A stretch of DNA of 64,000 bases from Roseivirga sp. 4D4 (GTDB lineage: Bacteria; Bacteroidota; Bacteroidia; Cytophagales; Cyclobacteriaceae). The DNA is taken from assembly GCF_001747095.1 (NCBI RefSeq), contig NZ_MDGP01000001.1, positions 665,001 to 729,000 on the forward strand, read 5' to 3'. Below the pieces are notes generated by a model that did not search any database, had not been told where the DNA came from, and saw nothing but the letters and a program-made list of their open reading frames with translations. Numbering within the stretch: position 1 is the stretch's first letter; every line of letters starts with the position of its first letter. The translations under genes were made by a program, and so were the position numbers. This document shows positions 7,890 to 16,332 of this stretch, piece after piece.

Positions 7890-9230
7890 TCATTCCTGAT
7901 GGATTAATTCTTTTTCTAAGGCTTCCAAGGACTTGCCTTTTGTTTCAGGCATCACTTTCCAGGTGAATAGTAGTTGTAAACACATCATGAAGGCAAAGAG
8001 GGCAAAAACTGGCCATGGATTTTCTCCGAAAATACCTTTGTCTTTATCAATGAAAACTGGTGTGAGCAATGTGATCAGTGCGGCAAATACCCAGTGTACC
8101 CCTGAACCAAATGATTGACCAAAGGCTCGAACTTGATTCGGGAATATTTCAGAAATAAAGACCCAAATCACTGCTCCCTGTCCGATCGCATGTGAAGCGA
8201 TGAAAATCAATATGAATGATAGAAGGAGCAAGGGGTCAGCTCCATTATAAAATGACCAGGCCGTTCCTGCTAGACCAATGATATAGCCAATTGAACCAAT
8301 ATACATAAGTTGTTTACGACCTAATCTGTCTATGAGGAACATACCGAGCATTGTAAAAACCAGGTTGATGCCTCCTATAGATATGGAGCTCAGAAGGGCA
8401 TCTTTTATGCCAGCGGTATCCAGTAATTCAGGAGCATAGTAAAGGATAAAATTGATGCCAGACAGCTGGTTGAAAAAGGCTAGAAGAAAGGCTAGCATGA
8501 TCGGCTTGGAGTACTTCTTTGAGAAGAGCCCAGTATGTTGGTGCTTTGGCTCAATGTCCAGTTCTATTTCTTTTAGCTTGTCGAGCGCATTTTTTGGGTT
8601 AATGATTTCCAAGACCTTCAGCGCTTCTTCACTTGCCTTTTTCTTCAAAACCAACCATCGAGGGCTTTCAGAAACACCTAAGACCATAATGGAATAAAAT
8701 ACAGCAGGAACACCCTCGATTCCGAGCATGAAACGCCAATCATTTGTTCCTCCGACTCCATCGAGAAGGAAGTTCGAGATGAAGGCGATCAGGATTCCGA
8801 AGACAATCATGAATTGGTAGAGCGCCACCAATTTCCCTCTATCTTTCGAGCCAGAGATCTCAGAGATATAGGTTGGTGCCGCCACAGATGATGCTCCAAC
8901 ACCAAGACCACCAATAAACCTAAAGAAGGAGAATGAGTAGGGCTCAGGCGCCAATGCCGACCCAACTGCGGATACGAGATATAGAATACCAATCCAGAAG
9001 AGTGTTTTCTTTCTTCCGAACTTATCACATGGAATGCCACCCAATAAGGCCCCAAATACGGTTCCCCATAGTGCCATGGACATAATGAATGTGCCGTGAA
9101 AGAAGGGGGTAGTATTCCAGAGTTCTTTGATGGGTTGGTTAGCACCGGAAATCACTACGGTATCAAAACCGAAGAGAAAACCTGCTAGGGCCACGGTGAT
9201 GGCCCAAAAGCGAAGCTTGTTTGATTGCAT
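7890..9230 (-). CDS. Sugar:proton symporter, MFS sugar porter family
   Basis: A 446-residue inner-membrane protein with twelve predicted helices and the sugar porter signatures: DKFGRKKT between helices 2 and 3, ESPRWL after helix 6, DRLGRKQ between helices 8 and 9, and PETKGKSLE at the C-terminus. QLSGINFILYYAP in helix 7 matches the substrate-path motif of XylE/GLUT-type carriers. It therefore imports a monosaccharide (xylose, glucose or similar) with protons. The nearby sugar isomerase-like gene on the same strand fits a sugar-use context, though the intervening GNAT gene does not. Exact sugar unknown. Confidence 0.9.
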   Translation of the reverse strand: MQSNKLRFWAITVALAGFLFGFDTVVISGANQPIKELWNTTPFFHGTFIMSMALWGTVFGALLGGIPCDKFGRKKTLFWIGILYLVSAVGSALAPEPYSFSFFRFIGGLGVGASSVAAPTYISEISGSKDRGKLVALYQFMIVFGILIAFISNFLLDGVGGTNDWRFMLGIEGVPAVFYSIMVLGVSESPRWLVLKKKASEEALKVLEIINPKNALDKLKEIELDIEPKHQHTGLFSKKYSKPIMLAFLLAFFNQLSGINFILYYAPELLDTAGIKDALLSSISIGGINLVFTMLGMFLIDRLGRKQLMYIGSIGYIIGLAGTAWSFYNGADPLLLLSFILIFIASHAIGQGAVIWVFISEIFPNQVRAFGQSFGSGVHWVFAALITLLTPVFIDKDKGIFGENPWPVFALFAFMMCLQLLFTWKVMPETKGKSLEALEKELIHQE

Positions 9231-9275
9231 AAGGTTGAAAATGATGCTTCGGAAGATAGTGTTTTCTTATCAGAA

Positions 9276-9737
9276 TTACCTTTCGGTATTAGTCATTTGC
9301 ATCAGTGGTAGTTCTCGGCCTTTGGGAGTGCCAGGAATCATCTTGATCGTTTTAAAACCAAATTTTTGGTAGAAACCAACGGCATTCGGATCAGAAAGCA
9401 CATTAAAAGTCTGGTTCTGGAAGAGTGGTTGAGAAAGCGCGTAACGCAGTAATTGTTTGCCATAACCGTGGCCGATTTGTTCCGGTAAAATCCAGCAGTG
9501 TTCAATGGTAAAGAATTGCTTTTCCTCTATGATAACACAGAAACCAATGGTTTGGTCCTTGACGCTAATAACGAATACATGGTTTGCATTCAGAAATTCT
9601 GTGTTAAAGGATAGGTCGGCATCCCAAAGGGATAGCCATTCTTTTGGGTAACCCCAATGCGCCTTGGCCGCTTTGGCTATGCTACTAAATAAAAAGGCAT
9701 CTTCATCAGATGCCTTAGTAAGTCGTTTTATTTCCAA
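9276..9737 (-). CDS. GNAT-family N-acetyltransferase
   Basis: A 153-residue protein with the acetyl-CoA loop of the GNAT fold, written here as EQIGHGYGKQLLRYAL (Q/RxxGxG/A motif), preceded by FFTIEHCWILPE and followed by NVLSDPNAVGFYQKFGFK, the usual C-terminal motif. The only usable start is a TTG at 9735-9737 that directly follows the stop of the upstream gene, in the same reading frame; there is no ATG in the N-terminal region. Translation may therefore depend on re-initiation after the upstream gene. Substrate unknown. Confidence 0.8.
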   Translation of the reverse strand: MEIKRLTKASDEDAFLFSSIAKAAKAHWGYPKEWLSLWDADLSFNTEFLNANHVFVISVKDQTIGFCVIIEEKQFFTIEHCWILPEQIGHGYGKQLLRYALSQPLFQNQTFNVLSDPNAVGFYQKFGFKTIKMIPGTPKGRELPLMQMTNTER

Positions 9738-10619
9738 TTAGTAATTGATTTTCTTTAAATATTTGAGGCTGGTTTTTAGGCTCTCAATTGAGTTGTTGGC
9801 AAAATTCCTATCCTGCTCCACATAGAAGTACTTCATGCCTGACTCTTCCTTGTGCCTGAAGATTTGCTTCCAGTCGATAATCCCGTTTCCTACCTCCGTC
9901 ATTGGCTTACCTTCATCTAATGAAAGGTCTTTTACATGCCAGAATGGAATTCGACCTCTGTTTTCACGCATGATGTTGAGTGGATTCTGTCCCGCATAAC
10001 GAACCCAATAGATATCCAACTCAATCTGAACAAGCTTAGGATCCGTGGCTAGAATAAGATCAAATGGAATTTGGCCATCTAATTCTTCGAATTCGAATTC
10101 GTGATTGTGATAGGCAAAGCCTAAACCAGAGTTGTTACACATCTCCCCACACTTCTGAAGTAAATCAGTTAAGGCTTTGTACTGGTCTATATTCTGGCGT
10201 TCATCAGTATTGAGCCAAGGGCAGACAAGGTATTCTGCACCCAATTCTTTAGCATCGTCAATGGCTCTTTGAAACTCGTGATTCATTGTACCTGACACCT
10301 TTTTTCCTGAACCGGTAGGCACATGAATACTCTTTACCGAGATTTTGGACTTGTCTAAAATAGCCTTTGCCTCACTGATCGACTTGCCCAAAATCTTACC
10401 ATCCTGGAAATCAAAAAGCTCACAATAGCTATAACCGGCTTTTCTTAATGCCTTAAGCGTACCAGCCATGTCTTTATAAATAACATCCCTTACGGTATAG
10501 GCCTGGAAGCCAAGTTTCTTGATGACCCCATCTTCAAAAGGATGAGAAAGTAATGGTGAAGCTGCCATAACACCCGCTGAGGCTAAACTGGCTTTTTGGA
10601 TAAAATCTCTGCGTTTCAT
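9738..10619 (-). CDS. Sugar phosphate isomerase/epimerase-like TIM-barrel protein, Tat-exported
   Basis: A 293-residue member of the xylose-isomerase-like TIM barrel group (AP endonuclease 2 superfamily). The N-terminus MKRRDFIQKASLASAG is a twin-arginine signal, so the folded enzyme goes to the periplasm. Metal and substrate site segments are visible: YHNHEFEFEEL, LDIYWVRYAGQNP, FWHVKDLSL and KYFYVEQD. Proteins of this type in Bacteroidota often accompany sugar oxidoreductases and transporters. It shares strand and spacing with the GNAT gene that starts right after its stop. Reaction not determined. Confidence 0.82.
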   Translation of the reverse strand: MKRRDFIQKASLASAGVMAASPLLSHPFEDGVIKKLGFQAYTVRDVIYKDMAGTLKALRKAGYSYCELFDFQDGKILGKSISEAKAILDKSKISVKSIHVPTGSGKKVSGTMNHEFQRAIDDAKELGAEYLVCPWLNTDERQNIDQYKALTDLLQKCGEMCNNSGLGFAYHNHEFEFEELDGQIPFDLILATDPKLVQIELDIYWVRYAGQNPLNIMRENRGRIPFWHVKDLSLDEGKPMTEVGNGIIDWKQIFRHKEESGMKYFYVEQDRNFANNSIESLKTSLKYLKKINY

Positions 10620-10669
10620 TAAATACTTATTGTAATTCGTTTCAAACTAATAAAAAACCACCTTTCAAA

Positions 10670-11209
10670 CTACTTATCTGTAGTCATTGGGCCTATTAAC
10701 TCAATAAACGTACCATCTGGGTCTTGTACTAAAATAAAATACCTTCCGTCAGGGATTTGTGTGGGGGTTTTTCCAAGCTTTTTGACTCTTGCTTTTTTGA
10801 GTCTTGGAATAAAAGGATCAAGTGATTTGACATACATAGTGACATATTGCATTCCGTTATCATCTTGAATGTGTTTTTGTTCAGGGTGTTGAGCCTTATT
10901 CTTAAAGCTCATCAGTTTCCATTCTGTAGCATTTGGTTCATCCACCGTTTTGAGTATCACTACATCGAAAGGTTTGCCACCAGTGAGTCCTGTTTTTCTC
11001 GCAATTTCTCTCTCAACAGTAAAGCCTCCAGTTTCTTTTAAGCCCAATACTTCCTTGTAGAACTTAAGTGATTTCTTCATGTTCTTCACCACAACACCCA
11101 CTGATATGGTGCCCGAGGAGTACTCCACTGGATGGTCTGATTTATCCTGCGCGATACAAATACTGCTGAGTAAGGAAAAGAAGAGGGTGTAGGCTAGTAG
11201 CTTTTTCAT
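10670..11209 (-). CDS. Secreted VOC (glyoxalase-fold) protein
   Basis: I place the start at the ATG at 11207-11209, giving 179 residues; a longer frame reaches back to 11263, but that would overlap the terminator of kdnB, and MKKLLAYTLFFSLLSSICIAQ begins a proper signal peptide. The mature part is a VOC domain: ISVGVVVKNMKKSLKFYKEV is the typical first strand and helix, and DPDGTFIELIGP the last strand with the Glu ligand. It is an exported relative of glyoxalases and dioxygenases; substrate unknown. Confidence 0.75.
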   Translation of the reverse strand: MKKLLAYTLFFSLLSSICIAQDKSDHPVEYSSGTISVGVVVKNMKKSLKFYKEVLGLKETGGFTVEREIARKTGLTGGKPFDVVILKTVDEPNATEWKLMSFKNKAQHPEQKHIQDDNGMQYVTMYVKSLDPFIPRLKKARVKKLGKTPTQIPDGRYFILVQDPDGTFIELIGPMTTDK

Positions 11210-11239
11210 GGTCTTATTGAATAAGCTCACAAAATAAGA

Positions 11240-11260
11240 AAAGCCGGTTAAACCGGCTTT
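11240..11260 (-). terminator. Terminator of the kdn operon
   Basis: The near-perfect palindrome AAAGCCGG-TTAAA-CCGGCTTT lies three bases past the stop of kdnB on the minus strand and is followed by TCTTATTTTG. It marks the end of the kdnA-kdsB-kdnB transcript. Confidence 0.75.
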
Positions 11261-11263
11261 CAT

Positions 11264-12343
11264 TTACATCTTTTCGTACATCTCGCGGAGCTTTTTCCGT
11301 GTGATGGTGTCACGCCAATTACTTCCAAGTGCGTTTTCCCAAAGCGGCTCCAAGAAGAGTGCTACATCAATCATCTTTTCAAACTGATCATCACTCAAGC
11401 CAGCGCAAATTCCTTTTGGAATATGGATTTGATGTTTGTCAACCATGGCCTTGAATTTCGAAACACCTTCAGGGTAGAATTCTTCCAGTTGATCAAAGAC
11501 AATACAGTTACCAATACCATGTTTAGTACCTAGTAAGAAGCTTAGACCATATGATACAGCATGTGCAACACCAACCTGAGAATAAGCGATAGACATACCA
11601 CCATGATAAGATGCCATCATCAATTTGGCATCTGAGTCTTCGTCCCAAACGTCTTTTTCAAGGAATACTTCTTCACAAAGCTCAAGGGCCATTTCCCCAT
11701 ATGACTGGGAGAAAGTATTGAGGTAAGTTCCTGTTAACGACTCCACACAATGGATGTAACAGTCCATACCCGTATAGAAACGTTGATTCTTTGGTGCATT
11801 CTTGATTAAGTCCGGATCCAAAATGATCTGATCAAATGGCGTGTAATCAGAATTCATTCCCAATTTACGTTCAGGCCCTGTCAGTACCGTAGTTCTAGAA
11901 ACCTCAGCTCCTGTGCCTGAAAGGGTAGGTACACCCACGTGGTAGGCTCCTGGTACTTTTACCAAATCCCAACCTTGGTAATCTGCTGATGAACCAGGGT
12001 TGGTCATCATTAAGGCCACAGCTTTTGCCAAATCGAGCATGCTACCGCCACCGATACCAATAACACCGGATACTTCACCAAACTCCTCGATCAGCTCTTT
12101 AGCTATGGCATCGACTTGCTTAGTTTTTGGTTCGTCATCGGCACTGGCAAAGACTATTTTATCTTTTCCTTCCAAAGGGATACGACTAATAAGGTCTTGT
12201 TTCTCCTGAAAAAAATCATCTACCAAAAAGATAAATGGATAGTCACCTTTTCTTTGAGAAGAAAGGATTTCTGCGGTTTGACCAAATGATCCACGGCCGT
12301 AAACGACCATTTTTACCATTGGGAAGTTCTTGAATGCTGTCAT
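11264..12343 (-). CDS. kdnB: 3-deoxy-D-manno-octulosonate 8-oxidase KdnB
   Basis: A 359-residue iron-containing alcohol dehydrogenase-type protein: GVIGIGGGSMLDLAKA is the nucleotide loop, and GMDCYIHCVESLTG plus GTKHGIGNC carry Asp/His metal ligands. Such proteins are many, but its place directly after kdsB (1-base overlap, TAATG) and kdnA identifies it as KdnB. In Shewanella, KdnB oxidises C8 of Kdo to an aldehyde, which KdnA then aminates. It acts in the cytoplasm in lipopolysaccharide inner-core synthesis. It is the last gene of the operon and is followed by a terminator. Confidence 0.85.
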   Translation of the reverse strand: MTAFKNFPMVKMVVYGRGSFGQTAEILSSQRKGDYPFIFLVDDFFQEKQDLISRIPLEGKDKIVFASADDEPKTKQVDAIAKELIEEFGEVSGVIGIGGGSMLDLAKAVALMMTNPGSSADYQGWDLVKVPGAYHVGVPTLSGTGAEVSRTTVLTGPERKLGMNSDYTPFDQIILDPDLIKNAPKNQRFYTGMDCYIHCVESLTGTYLNTFSQSYGEMALELCEEVFLEKDVWDEDSDAKLMMASYHGGMSIAYSQVGVAHAVSYGLSFLLGTKHGIGNCIVFDQLEEFYPEGVSKFKAMVDKHQIHIPKGICAGLSDDQFEKMIDVALFLEPLWENALGSNWRDTITRKKLREMYEKM

Positions 12344-13074
12344 TAGTCTTCAATAAATGCTTTTGCGTTTTCTAAATCTTCTGGGGTGTCTATTTCAATG
12401 CCCATGTATTCAGTTTCAACCATCTTGATCTTCTTGCCTATTTCCAAGTAACGGAGACATTCGATCTTTTCGGTGTCTTCCAAGATAGTCATTGGTGTAT
12501 TGTAAAAATCAAGCAAGGCCTGTTTTCTGAAGGCATAGACACCAATATGCTCAAAGTACTTAGGGTTGGCTGCCTTATTTCTTGGGTATGGAATCGGAGA
12601 GCGAGAGAAGAATAATGCATAGTTCTCTTGATCCACGACCACTTTTACATAGTTAGGGTCCTCAATGAGGTTGACCTTGGTGAGCACTTGCATTAGGGAA
12701 GCAAGGTCAATTTGATCAGCATCAGGGCCTTCGAAAACCGACAATAATTCTGTTAATGGTTCTTTCTTAGTGAAAGGTTCATCGCCTTGAACGTTGACGA
12801 TGATATCGGCTTCGATCTGTTCTGCAGCTTCGGCTATTCGATCACTACCGCATTCATGCTCTTTTTGACTTTTGATTGCCTGACCTCCGTTATCTATTAT
12901 TTCCTTATGAATAACATCAGAGTCTGTCACGACATAAGTCTCAGCAAATAAGCCTGTTTTGACCACAGCTTCATAAGTTCTGAGGATAACGGATCGATCA
13001 CCCAGCTTGGCCATCAGCTTTCCGGGAAAGCGGGTAGCATCGTATCGAGCAGGGATAAGTGCTACTACCTTCAT
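12343..13074 (-). CDS. kdsB: CMP-(8-amino-)Kdo synthetase KdsB
   Basis: A 243-residue cytidylyltransferase. [15 protein letters not shown] is the CTP-binding loop, and [11 protein letters not shown] carries the metal-binding Asp. It joins CMP to Kdo or, given its neighbours, to 8-amino-3,8-dideoxy-D-manno-octulosonate (Kdo8N). Its length fits the family. It overlaps kdnA by four bases (ATGA) and kdnB by one, so the three are co-translated. No second kdsB is visible in the window. Confidence 0.92.
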   Translation of the reverse strand: MKVVALIPARYDATRFPGKLMAKLGDRSVILRTYEAVVKTGLFAETYVVTDSDVIHKEIIDNGGQAIKSQKEHECGSDRIAEAAEQIEADIIVNVQGDEPFTKKEPLTELLSVFEGPDADQIDLASLMQVLTKVNLIEDPNYVKVVVDQENYALFFSRSPIPYPRNKAANPKYFEHIGVYAFRKQALLDFYNTPMTILEDTEKIECLRYLEIGKKIKMVETEYMGIEIDTPEDLENAKAFIED

Positions 13075-14267
13075 GCAAGCACGGATTTGATTGTAGCTGC
13101 CATCTTCTCAGCACGCTCATGTGCTTGTTCTTCTGTCCAGCTGAGGTTAATGAGCGATGAAATAGTTCTTCCCATCACTTCATCCGATTGCTTGAAATTA
13201 TTGAAGTCCATTGCCTCAATAGCAGAAACAAGACCAGGATTCAGCGGGAATAGGGAAGTAGCGTTTTTCAAGTGATCCCATTTCTTGATGTAGTGCCAAT
13301 TGTTGTCATACCAATAGAAGTTGCCTCCGAGTCCGTTCGCAAGAAGCTCTTTGTGTGCCTTTCTGGTCAGGTCTTCGGTAGGTAAGAAGAATGAAAGGAA
13401 AGACGCATTGTCTCCTTCCGGATCTGGGATTCTTCTGAAAGTGACTCCTTCCACCTGACTCAAGGCTGCTTTGATGACTGCATTATTCTTTCGTTGTGTT
13501 TCCAGAATCCAATCTAGCTTTTTGATTTGACCAAGGCCGACCGCTGCATGTAGCTCTGAGATTCTAAAATTGTATCCAAGAAAAGGATGGGTTTCTGCAC
13601 CTCGATCGCTACCGATATGGTCATGTCCATGATCGGTATAGTGATCTGCATTGATGTAGTATTCTTCATTATCAGTCATAAAAACACCGCCTTCACCACA
13701 AGTAATCGTTTTGACAAAGTCGAATGAGAAGGTTCCTCCGTCACCAATTGTTCCCAGTTTTTGCCCTTTAAAAGTACCGCCAATGGCCTGGCATGCATCT
13801 TCCAGGAGTAAGAGGTCATGCTTTTTACAAATGTTCTGGATCTGGTCCATTTGTGCCATTGAACCACACATGTGAACTGGCATTACCATTTTCGTCTTTG
13901 AGGTAATCGCTGCTTCAACAGCTTTGGGATCAAGACAGAGCGTTTCATCGATGTCAACTAAAACAGGTGTAGCACCTGCCGCGATAATGGCCTCAAAGCT
14001 AGCGACAAATGTGAATGTAGGCATGATTACCTCATCACCTGCACCAACACCCATGACCGCCATGGCAGTAGATAGGGCGGTAGTACCACTCGAGGTAAGC
14101 TGGGCATGTTGGATTCCAAATGTGCTTTGGACAGCTTCTTCTAATTCTTTTGCTTTCCAATGACCATTACGCATGTGATCGAAGCCATAGCGCATCAGAA
14201 TACCTGACTCAAGCACATCGTTAACTTCTTTTCTTTCTTCTTCACCGAATATTTCAAAACCTGGCAT
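13071..14267 (-). CDS. kdnA: 8-amino-3,8-dideoxy-D-manno-octulosonate transaminase KdnA
   Basis: A 398-residue PLP aminotransferase of the DegT/DnrJ/EryC1 (ArnB-like) family. The cofactor Lys lies in [26 protein letters not shown] holds the Asp that contacts the pyridine nitrogen, and [16 protein letters not shown] is the phosphate loop. The kdsB and kdnB neighbours point to KdnA, which transfers an amino group to the C8 aldehyde of oxidised Kdo. Being first in the operon, it should have its promoter in the gap upstream of 14267. The amino group adds positive charge to the inner core of lipopolysaccharide, which in other bacteria supports outer-membrane integrity and polymyxin tolerance. Confidence 0.88.
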   Translation of the reverse strand: MPGFEIFGEEERKEVNDVLESGILMRYGFDHMRNGHWKAKELEEAVQSTFGIQHAQLTSSGTTALSTAMAVMGVGAGDEVIMPTFTFVASFEAIIAAGATPVLVDIDETLCLDPKAVEAAITSKTKMVMPVHMCGSMAQMDQIQNICKKHDLLLLEDACQAIGGTFKGQKLGTIGDGGTFSFDFVKTITCGEGGVFMTDNEEYYINADHYTDHGHDHIGSDRGAETHPFLGYNFRISELHAAVGLGQIKKLDWILETQRKNNAVIKAALSQVEGVTFRRIPDPEGDNASFLSFFLPTEDLTRKAHKELLANGLGGNFYWYDNNWHYIKKWDHLKNATSLFPLNPGLVSAIEAMDFNNFKQSDEVMGRTISSLINLSWTEEQAHERAEKMAATIKSVLA

Positions 14268-14444
14268 ATGGGAGGGATTTTGCTGGCAAAAATAGAGAGA
14301 AAAGATGATGTCTCATAAGGTCAGAAGTGAATTGAATTCCCGATTTGGGAAATAGAATCCAGTTATGGAACAAAACTGACGATCATTTAACCTTAAAAAG
14401 AAATTAAAACACTAATAATCAGTTAGTTATAATTTTTTACTCTT

Positions 14445-14461
14445 TTGGCAAGAGCCTTGCA
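14445..14461 (+). promoter_or_regulatory. Sigma-54 (-24/-12) promoter
   Basis: TTGGCAAGAGCCTTGCA matches the RpoN consensus YTGGCACGRNNNTTGCW at every fixed position but one (A for C at the seventh), with the exact 12-base distance between the GG and GC elements. Expected start of transcription is near 14472. It points to the plus strand, against all neighbouring genes, and toward a terminator. RpoN promoters need an enhancer-binding activator; no such gene is in the window. Confidence 0.65.
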
Positions 14462-14471
14462 ATTAGAGGGG

Positions 14472-14579
14472 TACAGGTTAAGTAATAAACAAAGTGAAGT
14501 TGGTAGGTGAAGTTGATGGTTATTTTATCTATTTGGTTGAGGTGAATCCCGAAAAATACGTTTTCGGGATTCTTTTTTT
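14472..14579 (+). ncRNA. Candidate sigma-54-dependent small RNA
   Basis: About 108 bases run from the predicted RpoN start to the T-run of a strong plus-strand terminator. No sizeable reading frame fits; the only start with a plausible ribosome site (AGGTGA) is an ATG at 14516-14518 that would encode nine residues. The unit lies alone, antisense to the direction of the flanking genes, between kdnA and the SGNH lipoprotein gene. The remainder of the gap (14268-14440) is A+T-rich and would hold the kdnA promoter; I see nothing else in it. Confidence 0.4.
14544..14579 (+). terminator. Strong plus-strand terminator
   Basis: A perfect 12-base stem (14544-14555 with 14561-14572), five-base loop and a following T7 run. 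No plus-strand coding gene precedes it within 12 kb, so it implies a non-coding or very short transcript. Confidence 0.85.
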
Positions 14580-14598
14580 GTGCCTTATGGCACTATAA

Positions 14599-14630
14599 AA
14601 AAAGAGCCCCAATATATCGGGGCTCTTTTT
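14599..14630 (-). terminator. Terminator of the TonB receptor/SGNH operon
   Basis: A 12-base stem, AAAAAGAGCCCC with GGGGCTCTTTTT, around an eight-base loop, 20 bases past the stop of the SGNH lipoprotein gene. T-runs occur on both strands, so it may act both ways. Confidence 0.8.
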
Positions 14631-14650
14631 CTTTTTGATAGAAATCGTTT

Positions 14651-16318
14651 TTAATCTGTAGTCAAGACACCTCTTAAGGCAAGTACATTTATTCTTGGAA
14701 TAGACGATCCCTTACTTGCATTCAATGCATCAATTACCAAGTTGGCAATGATCGCATATCCACGAGGGTTAGGATGGATGCCATCAGTTGAGAAAATACC
14801 ATTTGGGCTAAAGTCAGGCGCGAGATTAACACCATCGACTCTTATACCTAATTCACCGTCAGCTGCGGCTGCGGCTGATGTAGCCATTGCTGCCAATGCT
14901 GCATTAGCTCCCATAGTAGGATCAACCAAGAATTGAGCTGTTGCTGCATCTAATCCTGCTACATCAGCGAATGTTGGTTGTACATCCACTAAAGTAATTA
15001 CTTCAGCTCCAGCGGCTTGATTAATGCCTGCAACTACACCTGCGATTGTAGCATTGAATGTGGCCCTTGTACCCACAACGGTTTGTACCTCAGAGGCTGA
15101 CAAGATCAAGTTATCAGGAGCAGGGTAACTCACTCCAACAACAGCTGTAGGTTGAGGTACTCCACCCACAACGAGTGGTTGTCCGAGTGCAGTTGCCGCT
15201 GTTAATACAGGAAGGTCATCTGCAGTTGCTGGTCTTGATTGACCGAATGGAGCCAGTGCCTGTCTTTGAGCAGGAGTGATAATATTTAGCGCTAGCAAGA
15301 TATCGAACTCCCCACCCGTTCTGTCATAATCATCTAAAGCATCATCGTGCATTAGTATTGGATTCGCACCAAGTGCATAAGACACCTTTCTTTGATCGGC
15401 TTCTGCTTGAGTGACATTCACTGCCGGAGATAATTGTGACACTTGCACAAGTCCGTCAAGCGCGTTATTCAAACCGGCAAACGAGTTGTTCAGCGCATCT
15501 ACTGTCCCCTGATCTGTCATAGGGATCGAGTTATACGGTACAGCTCTGAAATAAGGGGCCAGGATGATCTGTGGTATTGTCATTACCACACCTTGAGCAC
15601 CAGATTGAGTCAATCCGCCCAAAGCTTGGGTAAGTGTCGTTTGAAAAGTACCAGCGTCTGTGATTAACGCTTCATTTGCTCCTCCACCAGCAGCATAACC
15701 AAGGATATCATTGTTACCTAACCAAAAACTAAAGAAGGTTGGGTCAGCTTGAATTGCATCACCCAATACTGTGCTTACGCCTGGTTGACTAGCGAAACGA
15801 CCATAAAGTCCATTTCTTGCAGCCAGGCTTGCATCAGCAACATCTACTAATCTCATGCCTGGGACACCAAAGTTGTTCAATGCAGATTTGTCACCAGCAA
15901 AAGCAGTAACATCTTCACCTACTGTGGGAACTGGTCTTAGCAAACTTAAGCTTAATTCAAATCGGCCAAAGAATCCACCAGCTGGGTTGACACCCGATCT
16001 ACCATTTGCAGAATTAATGTCTGGTTGGTTGAAGGCTCCTCCACCAACACCTGAAATGGCAAATTGCTGTGCCAGAAGGTTAGGGAAGGAGTGATCCTGA
16101 CCACTCGTGTACAGCGCATTATCCATGAAACCTGCAGTTAGCGAGTTTCCAACAGAAACATATTTACTCAGGTCCAAAGTCCCTGGAGTACCCGTAGCAG
16201 GGCCTGGAAGTGGATTTTCATCTTCCAGTTGTTCTAGCAGCTTCTGGTCTTCATCGCAAGACTGAATGACGAAGGCTAATGCTAAGATTGCGAATAAGTA
16301 TATCTTAATATTTTTCAT
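14651..16318 (-). CDS. SGNH/GDSL-type hydrolase lipoprotein
   Basis: A 555-residue protein with a lipoprotein signal (FVIQSC, acylated Cys21). SGNH blocks are visible: GNSLTAG at 57-63 (block I, with the usual Asp replaced by Asn, nucleophile Ser59), FWLGNNDILG (block III) and DGIHPNPRGYAI near the C-terminus (block V Asp-His). A long Ala-rich middle region is added. It starts 14 bases after the TonB receptor gene and is co-transcribed with it, so it probably acts at the outer membrane on the ligand taken up by that receptor, for example by cleaving an ester. Substrate unknown. Confidence 0.82.
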   Translation of the reverse strand: MKNIKIYLFAILALAFVIQSCDEDQKLLEQLEDENPLPGPATGTPGTLDLSKYVSVGNSLTAGFMDNALYTSGQDHSFPNLLAQQFAISGVGGGAFNQPDINSANGRSGVNPAGGFFGRFELSLSLLRPVPTVGEDVTAFAGDKSALNNFGVPGMRLVDVADASLAARNGLYGRFASQPGVSTVLGDAIQADPTFFSFWLGNNDILGYAAGGGANEALITDAGTFQTTLTQALGGLTQSGAQGVVMTIPQIILAPYFRAVPYNSIPMTDQGTVDALNNSFAGLNNALDGLVQVSQLSPAVNVTQAEADQRKVSYALGANPILMHDDALDDYDRTGGEFDILLALNIITPAQRQALAPFGQSRPATADDLPVLTAATALGQPLVVGGVPQPTAVVGVSYPAPDNLILSASEVQTVVGTRATFNATIAGVVAGINQAAGAEVITLVDVQPTFADVAGLDAATAQFLVDPTMGANAALAAMATSAAAAADGELGIRVDGVNLAPDFSPNGIFSTDGIHPNPRGYAIIANLVIDALNASKGSSIPRINVLALRGVLTTD

Positions 16319-16332
16319 TTTCGTTCTGAGTT

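Noticed and set aside
14516..14545. A nine-residue peptide inside the candidate small RNA
   Set aside because: It has a possible AGGTGA site but is too short to call coding without other evidence.
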